DNA of 11,601 nt from Pseudomonadota bacterium. Its GTDB lineage: Bacteria; Pseudomonadota; Alphaproteobacteria; SMXQ01. Each line of letters starts with the position of its first letter. Within the stretch, counting starts at the first letter, position 1. Below, piece after piece: positions 5,983-11,601 of this stretch. Location: contig JADFPK010000034.1 of assembly GCA_022562375.1 (NCBI GenBank), positions 1-11,601 of the forward strand. The letters are read 5' to 3'. Below the pieces are notes generated by a model. That model was not told where the DNA came from. It saw only the letters and a list, made by a program, of their open reading frames with translations, and did not search any database. Made by a program: the position numbers and the translations under genes.

Positions 5983-7041
5983 TTAGAATTTGAATCCCGA
6001 CCAGAACGTCCCGGGAGCGAGCGAGCCGCTTTCGCCGACCAGGTCGCGGCCGCCGAACTCGGCGAGGGTTTGAAACAGTGTCCTCGCCGCGGCGATGTCC
6101 TCGGCGCCGAAGGAGGCGGGGATGCCGGCGCGGTAGGTGTCGCGCAGGGCGCGGAAGGTGGTGTCATCCTTGGCCTTGGTCAAGGGCCGGATGCGTTCCC
6201 ATTCGGCGTCGGAAGAGGCCAGGATTTTTTGCGCCGCCAACAGGCCGCGGAGAAACCCACGGATGGTTGCGTCGTTTTTCGCCGCCCAACTCTCGCTGAA
6301 CACCCACCCGAGCAAAGGTGGCCGACGCTCGACGCCGAGCACCGGCAACATATCGATGACGGCGATCAACTCCTTCATGCCCGCCGCCCTGAGACGCGCG
6401 CCATAGTGCCAGAAGTTCAACGCCGCCGGGATCTCCCCGTTCAGCATGATGCGGTTGAGCAGCGGCGGCGCCGCGAAAGTCGGCTCGGCGATGTCCTTGA
6501 GATCGGCGCCCAGGGTCTTTTTGCCGTAGGCCCTGAGCATCAACCAGCTCTTGTCGACCGGGCCGCCGGCGATGCCGATCTTCTTGCCCCGCAGATCGGC
6601 CAGCGTCTCGATCCCGGAATCAGGCCGGACGAACAGGCCGCCGACGGCGATCGAGTGGGGGACGAAGGTGTAATCGGCGCCGGTCGCCCGTTGGCGCGAT
6701 ACCCAGATCCAATCGGTGACGATGACGTCCACCGCGCCGCCCTGCAGCGCCACCGCGCTGGCGCCCTTGCCGGCCATGCCGACGACCTCCAGCTCGATGC
6801 CTTCCTTGCGGTCCAGGCGATGGTGTTTGACCACGTCGAGGGCCCAGTTGACGGTGCCATAGGTGAGAGCCCCGGCCCGGATTTTGGCCATCTCGGCCGC
6901 CGCCGCGCCATCCGGCGTCAGGGTCGCGAGGGCGGCCGCCAAAGCGCACAGGAAGGATAATTTTCGTAAGCGGCCACTGGATCGCTCGGGCTTGACGACG
7001 GCCGGGCGGCCGCGCCACCAATTCGAACACGCTCTGGTCAT
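5983..7041 (-). CDS. ABC transporter substrate-binding protein, SsuA/NMT1-THI5-like
   Basis: This is the periplasmic receptor (352 residues) of the NitT/TauT-type importer encoded just downstream. The ATG at 7039-7041 has a strong purine-rich ribosome site (GGAGGGAGGAATAGG, 7042-7056). The signal peptide has an unusually long basic front (about 28 residues) before the core LSFLCALAAALATL, with cleavage near AAAAE at about residue 50. The mature part shows the SsuA-like pattern: the start KIRAGALTYGTVNWALDVV, then GIELEVVGMAGKGASAVALQ, then GGAVDVIVTDWIWVSRQR, and LADLRGKKIGIAGGPVDKSW. The ligand cannot be deduced; sulfonates, pyrimidine-like or chelated nutrients are all known in this superfamily. 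An open frame extends to 7167, but the promoter-like TATAAT at 7150-7155 would fall inside it. Confidence 0.9.
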   Translation of the reverse strand: MTRACSNWWRGRPAVVKPERSSGRLRKLSFLCALAAALATLTPDGAAAAEMAKIRAGALTYGTVNWALDVVKHHRLDRKEGIELEVVGMAGKGASAVALQGGAVDVIVTDWIWVSRQRATGADYTFVPHSIAVGGLFVRPDSGIETLADLRGKKIGIAGGPVDKSWLMLRAYGKKTLGADLKDIAEPTFAAPPLLNRIMLNGEIPAALNFWHYGARLRAAGMKELIAVIDMLPVLGVERRPPLLGWVFSESWAAKNDATIRGFLRGLLAAQKILASSDAEWERIRPLTKAKDDTTFRALRDTYRAGIPASFGAEDIAAARTLFQTLAEFGGRDLVGESGSLAPGTFWSGFKF

Positions 7042-7149
7042 CCTATTCCTCCCTCCATCGCTGATCGGCGACCGGGCAAGCCGACCGCCCAATAAAGGCC
7101 GCTGACGACCGAATGGCGCCTTCTTGTCGCTCTTCGTTGTCTTCTCCCG

Positions 7150-7178
7150 ATTATACTTTAGATTCAATAACTATGACG
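7150..7178 (-). promoter_or_regulatory. Possible promoter of the SsuABC-like/propeller/folB run
   Basis: A perfect TATAAT on the minus strand (7150-7155) sits in an AT-rich island (about 7110-7240) in otherwise GC-rich DNA, about 110 bases before the binding-protein start. The -35 match at 17 bases (CGTCAT, 7173-7178) is poor, so an activator may be needed. Apart from this and a weak hairpin at 7239-7265, nothing else is seen in the 278-base gap. Confidence 0.4.
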
Positions 7179-7238
7179 CAAAACTCCATCGACCGCAAGA
7201 TTCGGTCAAAACAACGATTTTCGAAAACAATGAAGGAT

Positions 7239-7265
7239 CGTCGGCGATGCCGAAAGCGGCCGACG
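7239..7265 (-). terminator. Possible terminator after the ABC-2 permease
   Basis: CGTCGGC (7239-7245) pairs with GCCGACG (7259-7265) around a 13-base loop, followed on the minus strand by ATCCTTCATTGTTTTCG. The T-run is delayed and the loop is long. If real, it would separate the exporter-type genes from the SsuABC-like run. Confidence 0.25.
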
Positions 7266-7319
7266 GCCGAGGTTCTCCTTGCCGCCGCTTTCGCCCCGGT
7301 TGGCGAATTATTCGAGCCT

Positions 7320-8129
7320 TCAACCTCCGGGACCGCCCTTGCGGCTCATCATGCCGCGAGAGGGATCGTAGGCGTAGATGGCCAGGACCAGGAACACGGC
7401 CAGGGCGAGCACCGTATAGATCGCCGCCTCGGCGTTGAAGCGCCCGTAGAGAGCGAAGCGGATCAACTCGACGGCGTGGGTGAACGGGTTGATGGCGCAC
7501 AGTCGATAGAGCAGGTCGCTGCTTTCGCGCATCTTCCATAACGGATAGAGCGCCGAGGACAGGAAAAACATCGGAAAGATGACGAAATTCATGATTCCGG
7601 CGAAGTTTTCCAGCTGCTTGATGACCGACGATATCAGCATGGCGAAGACGCCGAACATCATTCCGCAGAGGATCAGCGCCGGCAACACCCAAAGGTAGCC
7701 GGACGCCGGCATGGTAATGCCGAATGCCGTGGCGATCAGGAGGAAGGCATACACTTGCAGCACCGACACCAAGGTTCCGGCCAACAGCTTGCAGATCAGC
7801 AGGTACCAGCGGGGTAGCGGGCTGACCAGGAGGGTGCGCATGCTGCCCATTTCGCGGTCGTAGACCATCGACAGCGAACTCAGCATGCCATTGAAAAGCT
7901 GGACCATGCCGATCAGCCCCGGAATGATATAGACCTCGTAGGGGATATAGGTCTCGTATGGCGGGATAATCGACACGCCGAGCGCCGCCCGGAAGCCGGC
8001 GGCGAAGACGAGGAGCCAAACCAGCGGCCTCACCAGCGCCGCGACGAAGCGCTCGCGTTGATGGACGAAGCGAAGCGCCTCGCGAATCAGGATGCCGACA
8101 AGGCATCTCCAGGCGTGAACCGCCGTCAT
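7320..8129 (-). CDS. ABC-2 type permease of the PQQ alcohol dehydrogenase-associated ABC system
   Basis: This 269-residue inner-membrane protein has the ABC-2 transporter layout: an N-terminal amphipathic stretch, six hydrophobic segments, and the central YDREMGSMRTLLVSPLPRW motif typical of the family (compare DRE.GT...L...P). Hydrophobic parts include VWLLVFAAGFRAALG, LLAGTLVSVLQVYAFLLIA, YLWVLPALILCGMMFGVFA and VLALAVFLVLAIYAY. The ATG at 8127-8129 overlaps the ATPase stop as ATGA. The open frame further upstream is an Arg-rich shadow of the ATPase gene. By family it looks like an exporter or a non-classical transporter, yet its relatives are encoded with periplasmic binding proteins beside PQQ dehydrogenases. 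It corresponds in kind to PedC and LutF (recalled from published work, not tested here). Confidence 0.88.
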   Translation of the reverse strand: MTAVHAWRCLVGILIREALRFVHQRERFVAALVRPLVWLLVFAAGFRAALGVSIIPPYETYIPYEVYIIPGLIGMVQLFNGMLSSLSMVYDREMGSMRTLLVSPLPRWYLLICKLLAGTLVSVLQVYAFLLIATAFGITMPASGYLWVLPALILCGMMFGVFAMLISSVIKQLENFAGIMNFVIFPMFFLSSALYPLWKMRESSDLLYRLCAINPFTHAVELIRFALYGRFNAEAAIYTVLALAVFLVLAIYAYDPSRGMMSRKGGPGG

Positions 8130-8878
8130 TCGCCGGCCCCGCCGGTCAGCCTGTCGAAGGCGCCGGCGACATCCATCGCCCCGGCGGCGGCGACGACGTC
8201 GGCGACGCCGCCGTCGGCACAAACACGCCCCTGGTGAAGGACGATGATGCTGTCATCGTCGGAAATCTCGTCGATCAGGTGGGTCGCCCACAAAACCGCG
8301 ATGCCGTCGTTACGGGTGAGGCCATGAACATGCTCGACGATGTCGCGCCGCGTGGGTACGTCGAGGCCGACGGTCGGTTCGTCGAGAAGCAGCAGCACCG
8401 GCCGGTGCATCAGGGCGCGGGCGATTTCCACCCGCCTCCGGTGGCCGTTGTTGAGCCCGCGGGTCTTTTCGTTTGCCCGGTCGGCCATGCCGAGCCGCGC
8501 CAGTTCCACCTCCATGCGTTCGAGCGCCAAATCCTTGTCCATGCCGTGGAGCGCCGCATGATAGAGAAGGTTCTGGCGCACGCTGAGATCGAGGTCCAGG
8601 GTCGGCTGTTGAAATACCACGCCGATGTTGGTCAGCGCCCGGCGGGTCTGGCCGCGGACGTCCCAGCCTTCGATCACGATGCGGCCTTGGGGGCTGTCGT
8701 AGAGGCGGGTGATGAGCGTGAAAAGGGTCGTTTTCCCGGCCCCGTTCGGCCCCAACAGCACCTTGAACTCGCCGGGCGCGACCGCGAAGGTGACGTCGCT
8801 GAGGGCCGGCTTCGCGCCGTAACGGAACGAAAGATCTATGACTTCCAAGGAATAGGCGTTGTCGGTCTTGGTGTTCAT
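8126..8878 (-). CDS. ABC ATPase of the PQQ alcohol dehydrogenase-associated system
   Basis: This 250-residue ATPase pairs with the ABC-2 permease encoded immediately downstream. It shows Walker A GPNGAGKTT (43-51), Q-loop Gln90/Gln91 in VVFQQPTLDLDLSV, Walker B LLLLDEPT (Asp166, Glu167), D-loop GLD (171-173) and switch His200 in WATH. The signature is LNNGH (142-146) followed by RRRVEIARAL, in place of LSGGQ. The Gly before the last position is kept but the Ser is replaced. Deviant signatures of this kind, with a following HRRRVEIARAL, are what I recall for the TIGR03864-like PQQ-linked subfamily. The chosen ATG (8876-8878) begins a normal N-terminus (SLEVIDLSFRYG); upstream open codons reach 8974 but look non-coding. 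The ribosome site is weak (GGTG). Confidence 0.9.
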   Translation of the reverse strand: MNTKTDNAYSLEVIDLSFRYGAKPALSDVTFAVAPGEFKVLLGPNGAGKTTLFTLITRLYDSPQGRIVIEGWDVRGQTRRALTNIGVVFQQPTLDLDLSVRQNLLYHAALHGMDKDLALERMEVELARLGMADRANEKTRGLNNGHRRRVEIARALMHRPVLLLLDEPTVGLDVPTRRDIVEHVHGLTRNDGIAVLWATHLIDEISDDDSIIVLHQGRVCADGGVADVVAAAGAMDVAGAFDRLTGGAGE

Positions 8879-8948
8879 CGCACCGTGATCATATGGCCCC
8901 GCCCCGATCTCCGGGTAATAATAATCGCCCACGTCATCCAGTCCGTGC

Positions 8949-8970
8949 GGCCGCCGGCCGGTCGGCGGCC
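8949..8970. other. Strong GC hairpin in the divergent intergenic region
   Basis: GGCCGCCG (8949-8956) and CGGCGGCC (8963-8970) form a perfect 8-bp stem with a 6-base loop. It lies between the minus-strand ATPase gene and the plus-strand ankyrin gene. It could be an element in the leader of the ATPase gene or an operator; no T-run accompanies it. The rest of 8879-9010 shows nothing else recognised. Confidence 0.35.
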
Positions 8971-9010
8971 ACATGAGGACCGTTCGGTTGGGTCTTCCAG
9001 GCGAGACAGA

Positions 9011-9039
9011 TTGGATTAAGTCGGGAAATCGTCGATAAT
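9011..9039 (+). promoter_or_regulatory. Sigma70-like promoter of the ankyrin gene
   Basis: TTGGAT (9011-9016) and GATAAT (9034-9039) are separated by exactly 17 bases. Each box differs from consensus by one or two bases. A start near 9046 would give a leader of about 93 bases before the ankyrin gene's chosen ATG. Confidence 0.45.
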
Positions 9040-9138
9040 CACGCGCGGCTTAATGACTCGATTTGGCGCTCCGCGGGGCGCGAGGGAAAAGGCGACCACG
9101 AAGATGAGATGGATCTCGGCGGCAAGGGTGGATATCGC

Positions 9139-10029
9139 ATGGGCCGGTTGAGCCTCCTGGCGGCGGCATTCCTGCTTTTGCCCGCGACCGCCGCGAAGGC
9201 GCAAGTCAGTGGGGTGCTTCTGGACGGGAGGGCGCTTAATGTCGCGCTGTTCGAAGCCGCGCAAAAAAGCCGCACCGAAGAGGTCGTCGGCTTCCTGAAA
9301 CAGGGGGCATCGATCGTCGCGCGAAATCGCTTCGGCAACACCGCCTTCATGCTCGCCGCCAGATCGGCGCGTCTCGATACGGTGAAGGTCTTGCTTGAGG
9401 CCGGTTCCAAGATCAATCAGCGGAACCTGATCGGCAGCACCGCCCTGCTGCGCGCCGCGGTATCGGGTCGCGGCAAGACCGTGAAGTTTCTGATCGCCGC
9501 GGGCGCCGACGTGAACCTGCATAACTCGAAGAACGTATCGGTGCTGGCGGCGGCGGCCTACAACGGCGACGAGGACATCGTGCGGTTGCTGTTGGACAAG
9601 GGCGCCGAAATCGACGTTATCGACAACGCGCAAAAGAGCGCCATCGTCTACGCCGCGGGAAAGGGTTTCGCGCCTATAGTCGGGCTCCTTCTTAAAGCGG
9701 GCATCGACGTCAATAAGCGCTACGGCAACGCGCTCACGGTCCTGATGTGGGCGTCTGGTTACAGCGACGACGTGCCTTCCAGAGACGGCGTCGAGACGGT
9801 GCGATTGCTGATCGATGCCGGCGCCGAGGTCGATTCGCGCGATAACCGTGGACGGACGGCCCTGATGATCGCTGCCGAAAGGGGGCATGCTTCCGTCGTC
9901 GACCGCCTGATCGAAACCGGCGCGGCCATCGATCTCAAGGACAAGGACGGTAAAACCGCCCACGATCTGGCGCGCGACGCGGGCAATGCCGAGGTTCTGC
10001 GCGCGCTCGACGGGGCTGGCGCCGGTTGA
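9139..10029 (+). CDS. Secreted ankyrin-repeat protein
   Basis: This 296-residue protein starts with a classic Sec signal peptide (MGRLSLLAAAFLLLPATAAKA, cleavage before Gln22), so it acts in the periplasm or beyond. The remainder is made of about eight consecutive ankyrin repeats. Good examples are NTAFMLAARSARLDTVKVLL, STALLRAAVSGRGKTVKFLI, RTALMIAAERGHASVVDRLI and KTAHDLARDAGNAEVLRAL; the fourth and fifth repeats are more divergent. The sixth carries an insertion (YSDDVPSRDGVETVRLLI). No catalytic domain is present, so protein binding is the only role the sequence suggests. The ATG at 9139 has a ribosome site (AGGGTGG) and gives the compact signal peptide; an ATG at 9109 is possible. It points toward the cytochrome gene (convergent, 82-base gap with no clear terminator) and divides the dehydrogenase and cytochrome from the transporter genes. 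Confidence 0.9.
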   Translation: MGRLSLLAAAFLLLPATAAKAQVSGVLLDGRALNVALFEAAQKSRTEEVVGFLKQGASIVARNRFGNTAFMLAARSARLDTVKVLLEAGSKINQRNLIGSTALLRAAVSGRGKTVKFLIAAGADVNLHNSKNVSVLAAAAYNGDEDIVRLLLDKGAEIDVIDNAQKSAIVYAAGKGFAPIVGLLLKAGIDVNKRYGNALTVLMWASGYSDDVPSRDGVETVRLLIDAGAEVDSRDNRGRTALMIAAERGHASVVDRLIETGAAIDLKDKDGKTAHDLARDAGNAEVLRALDGAGAG

Positions 10030-10111
10030 CGCCGGAGGAATGGGCGGCGCCCGACCGCCGATGCCGCCTGACCGCGCCATGGGCCCTCTCCACGGGCGCG
10101 CCGCCGGCCCC

Positions 10112-10777
10112 TTACATTCCGCCCAGATACTCGGCCATCGCCGCGATGTCGTCCTCGCTGTACGATCTCATCAGGCTCGATTTTGCCGGCGAGTTATGCC
10201 GTTCCTTGGACTTGAAATCGAGCATGGTCTTCTCGAGGTAGGCGGGATACTGCCCGGCCAGCCGCGGAATTCTGCTGCCGCCCTCGTATCCGCCTCGATG
10301 GCACTGGACGCACTGTCCGGCAACGGTGGCGATCTCGCCCTTTTTGGCTTTTTCAGGATCTGCCCGGTAGCCGATGTATGGCCATTCCTGTTCGGAAAAG
10401 AATTTGGCGAACAGCAGCATTTCCTCTTTGGTGAGGCCGCCCGCGACTCCGGTCATCTCCGGCGAGCCGGGGCGCCCGGCCTGAAAGTTCTTGAGTAGCA
10501 TTTCCTCTACGGAGAGGCCGGTCACGATTTCGGTCATCAGCGGCGAGATACGGAGACCGGACGAGAAATCCTTGAGCTGAACATAGATGTAGTACAGGTG
10601 CTGCCCGGCAATGATCGGAAATTGTGGGTCCTGGGGTGCGCCGTTTACGCCATGACAGGCAAAGCAGGCCTTCAGTTTGTCGCGGATGGCGGCGTATTCG
10701 TCCTCCGCCGCCATAATCCCGGGGGGAACGAGCAGGCCCAAACCCAGCGCCAATACCACACCCGAAATCAGTCTCAT
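10112..10777 (-). CDS. Secreted di-heme cytochrome c (c4/c553-like)
   Basis: This periplasmic electron carrier of 221 residues has a signal peptide (MRLISGVVLALGLGLLVPPG, cleavage near AAED) and two heme sites, CFACH (38-42) and CVQCH (156-160). The layout is cytochrome c4-like: after each heme comes PxxAGQ...Y (AGQHLYYIYVQLKDF; AGQYPAYLEKTMLDF) and then a Met that can be the distal ligand (Met81 in SPLM; Met203 in SSLM). The first domain contains a second such segment (Met108 in SPEM) created by a tandem duplication. Given its place next to the quinoprotein dehydrogenase, it likely accepts its electrons. The ATG at 10775-10777 has AAGGA six bases upstream. The 10778-10880 leader has a weak TATGAT (10860-10865) without a good -35. 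Confidence 0.9.
   Translation of the reverse strand: MRLISGVVLALGLGLLVPPGIMAAEDEYAAIRDKLKACFACHGVNGAPQDPQFPIIAGQHLYYIYVQLKDFSSGLRISPLMTEIVTGLSVEEMLLKNFQAGRPGSPEMTGVAGGLTKEEMLLFAKFFSEQEWPYIGYRADPEKAKKGEIATVAGQCVQCHRGGYEGGSRIPRLAGQYPAYLEKTMLDFKSKERHNSPAKSSLMRSYSEDDIAAMAEYLGGM
10416..10547 (-). repeat. Imperfect 81-bp tandem duplication inside the cytochrome c gene
   Basis: Bases 10416-10466 and 10497-10547 match at 41 of 51 positions with an offset of 81 bases (27 codons), so the frame is preserved. At protein level residues 78-104 (SPLMTEIVTGLSVEEMLL and the following linker) are echoed from residue 105 (SPEMTGVAGGLTKEEMLL). Most mismatches in the DNA are clustered and several are non-synonymous, pointing to an old event. 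Confidence 0.7.
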
Positions 10778-10821
10778 GAGCAATCCTTGCCGATTGGTCG
10801 AACCCAAGGATTCTCCCCCGA

Positions 10822-10846
10822 GGCGGCGGCGGTGGCAGCCGCCGCC
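10822..10846 (-). other. GC hairpin in the cytochrome c leader
   Basis: GGCGGCGG (10822-10829) pairs with CCGCCGCC (10839-10846) around a 9-base loop, 45 bases upstream of the cytochrome start codon. It lacks a T-run on either strand, so it is more likely a leader structure than a terminator. Confidence 0.3.
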
Positions 10847-10880
10847 TTTCGACCGTAAGATCATACAACATTCTCATCGG

Positions 10881-10910
10881 AAAAAATGGCCGCCCGAAAG
10901 GGCGGCCATT
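10881..10910 (-). terminator. Rho-independent terminator of the PQQ dehydrogenase gene
   Basis: An uninterrupted 11-bp stem (10885-10895 with 10900-10910) has a 4-base loop and is followed on the minus strand by a run of six T (10886-10881, the first two of which also pair in the stem). It lies 31 bases after the dehydrogenase stop. This is the best terminator in the window and implies that the cytochrome gene relies on readthrough or its own promoter. Confidence 0.9.
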
Positions 10911-10941
10911 CAGTTGTTAAGGTTTGCTAAATCCGGTCTTG

Positions 10942-11601
10942 TTAGTTCCCGAGGGTGAACGCGATGACGCTGTTACCGCGCTTGTAATTCAGCTGTACGT
11001 TACCGCCCGCGGCGACCGCGATGTACTGCGTTCCCCCTACCGTGTAGGAAACCGGCGGCGCGTTGACGCCGGCGCCGGCCTGGAACTTCCAAAGCAGGTT
11101 GCCGTTCGCGGAGTCGTAAGCCTTGAAGTAACCGTTGCCCTCACCGGTGAAGACGACGCCGCCGGCGGTCGCCAAGACTCCACCGATCATGGGCTGCTGC
11201 GTCTTGACTTTCCACTTGATCTTGCCGGTGTTGTAATCGACCGCCGTGATGTTGCCCCACTGTTGTTCGCCGGGGATCACCTTGAAGGCGCCGCCCAGCC
11301 ACAGCTTGCCGCCGGGATAGGGCGTGCTTTCCACGTGATAGGTCATCGGCTGATGCAGGTTGATGGCATAGGCGAGCCCGAGGTTGGGGTCCGTCGCCAT
11401 CGGCGACCATTCGACGCCGCCATTGGCGCCGGGCAGCATACGCTTGCCCTCCTTCGTCGGCAGCACCCACATGTTTTCCTGGGGCACCATGGCGTCCGAG
11501 AACCGGATCAGGCTGCAGTCCCGACGGTCGTGGACGTAAATGTGCCCGGTCTTGCCGGCATGCAGCACCCCGGGAACCGTCTTGCCGTTCTTGTCCTTGA
11601 C
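10942..11601 (-). CDS. PQQ-dependent alcohol dehydrogenase, C-terminal part
   Basis: The last 219 residues of a periplasmic quinoprotein dehydrogenase are present; the gene runs off the right edge. Propeller motifs of the methanol/ethanol dehydrogenase family are clear: [58 protein letters not shown] and [12 protein letters not shown]. The protein ends soon after [11 protein letters not shown] with no CxxCH, so it lacks the C-terminal cytochrome domain of quinohemoprotein (type II) enzymes and needs a separate cytochrome, which the next gene provides. The residues that bind the metal (and would tell Ca from lanthanide type), the disulfide ring and the signal peptide all lie outside the window. 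Substrate (methanol, ethanol or other alcohol) therefore stays open. Confidence 0.92.
   Translation of the reverse strand, partial: VKDKNGKTVPGVLHAGKTGHIYVHDRRDCSLIRFSDAMVPQENMWVLPTKEGKRMLPGANGGVEWSPMATDPNLGLAYAINLHQPMTYHVESTPYPGGKLWLGGAFKVIPGEQQWGNITAVDYNTGKIKWKVKTQQPMIGGVLATAGGVVFTGEGNGYFKAYDSANGNLLWKFQAGAGVNAPPVSYTVGGTQYIAVAAGGNVQLNYKRGNSVIAFTLGN

Noticed and set aside
9016..10080. Minus-strand 354-codon frame opposite the ankyrin gene
   Set aside because: The ankyrin consensus is unmistakable on the plus strand, with a signal peptide and ribosome site; the other frame has no domain.
10030..10111. Shared terminator between the convergent ankyrin and cytochrome genes
   Set aside because: Only short GC complementarities (such as GGCGG with CCGCC) without a T-run on either strand were found.
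10822..10846. GGC-rich repeat in the cytochrome leader as a CRISPR or microsatellite array
   Set aside because: It is a single short hairpin without repeated units or spacers.
10860..10887. TATGAT (10860-10865) as the cytochrome c promoter
   Set aside because: No acceptable -35 box lies 16-18 bases upstream, and the region overlaps the dehydrogenase terminator; it is mentioned only in the gene entry.
1..11601. tRNA, rRNA or CRISPR features
   Set aside because: No cloverleaf-like elements with conserved GTTCRANYC boxes, no rRNA signatures and no regularly spaced repeats were recognised by eye.

Overview
The window looks like part of an alphaproteobacterial chromosome (Rhodospirillales-like is a guess). 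Base composition is GC-rich, codons end mostly in G or C, and the content is that of a PQQ-dependent alcohol oxidiser, possibly a methylotroph. The anchors are a pqqA gene at the left edge, the C-terminal part of a PQQ-dependent alcohol dehydrogenase at the right edge, and a secreted di-heme cytochrome c beside it. Nearly everything is on the minus strand; only a YjdF-like membrane protein and an ankyrin-repeat protein are on the plus strand.

Layout from left to right. (1) 62-139: pqqA, reading leftward; pqqB and the rest would lie outside the window. (2) 140-821: no intact gene. It holds a 96% identical copy of the 3' end of the folB gene found 1.4 kb further right, then wrecked 3' ends of a TPR-type gene and a Sel1-type gene on the plus strand. 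(3) 822-1547: an intact YjdF/DUF2238 membrane protein. (4) 1712-7041: a tight minus-strand run. In transcription order it is SsuA-like binding protein, SsuC-like permease, SsuB-like ATPase, seven-bladed YVTN propeller, periplasmic binding protein of the PQQ-alcohol-dehydrogenase-associated family, and dihydroneopterin aldolase (folB). (5) 7320-8878: an ABC-2 type permease and its ATPase, also minus strand. (6) 9139-10029: a secreted ankyrin protein on the plus strand with its own promoter-like sequence. (7) 10112-11601: di-heme cytochrome c and the PQQ-dehydrogenase, separated by a strong rho-independent terminator.

How it may work together. The dehydrogenase oxidises an alcohol in the periplasm with PQQ plus a metal ion and passes electrons to cytochrome c. 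The ABC-2 permease and ATPase, the propeller and the LIV-type binding protein are the partners that recur beside PQQ alcohol dehydrogenases. Related sets (Ped ABC in Pseudomonas putida, Lut in Methylorubrum) have been tied to lanthanide-dependent growth. Here a complete NitT/TauT-type importer (SsuABC-like) is lodged between the two halves of that set, and folB closes the run. This composite locus is the most interesting part of the window; its substrate cannot be read from the sequence. A second unusual point is an internal 81-bp tandem duplication in the cytochrome c gene that doubles the candidate methionine-ligand segment of its first heme domain.
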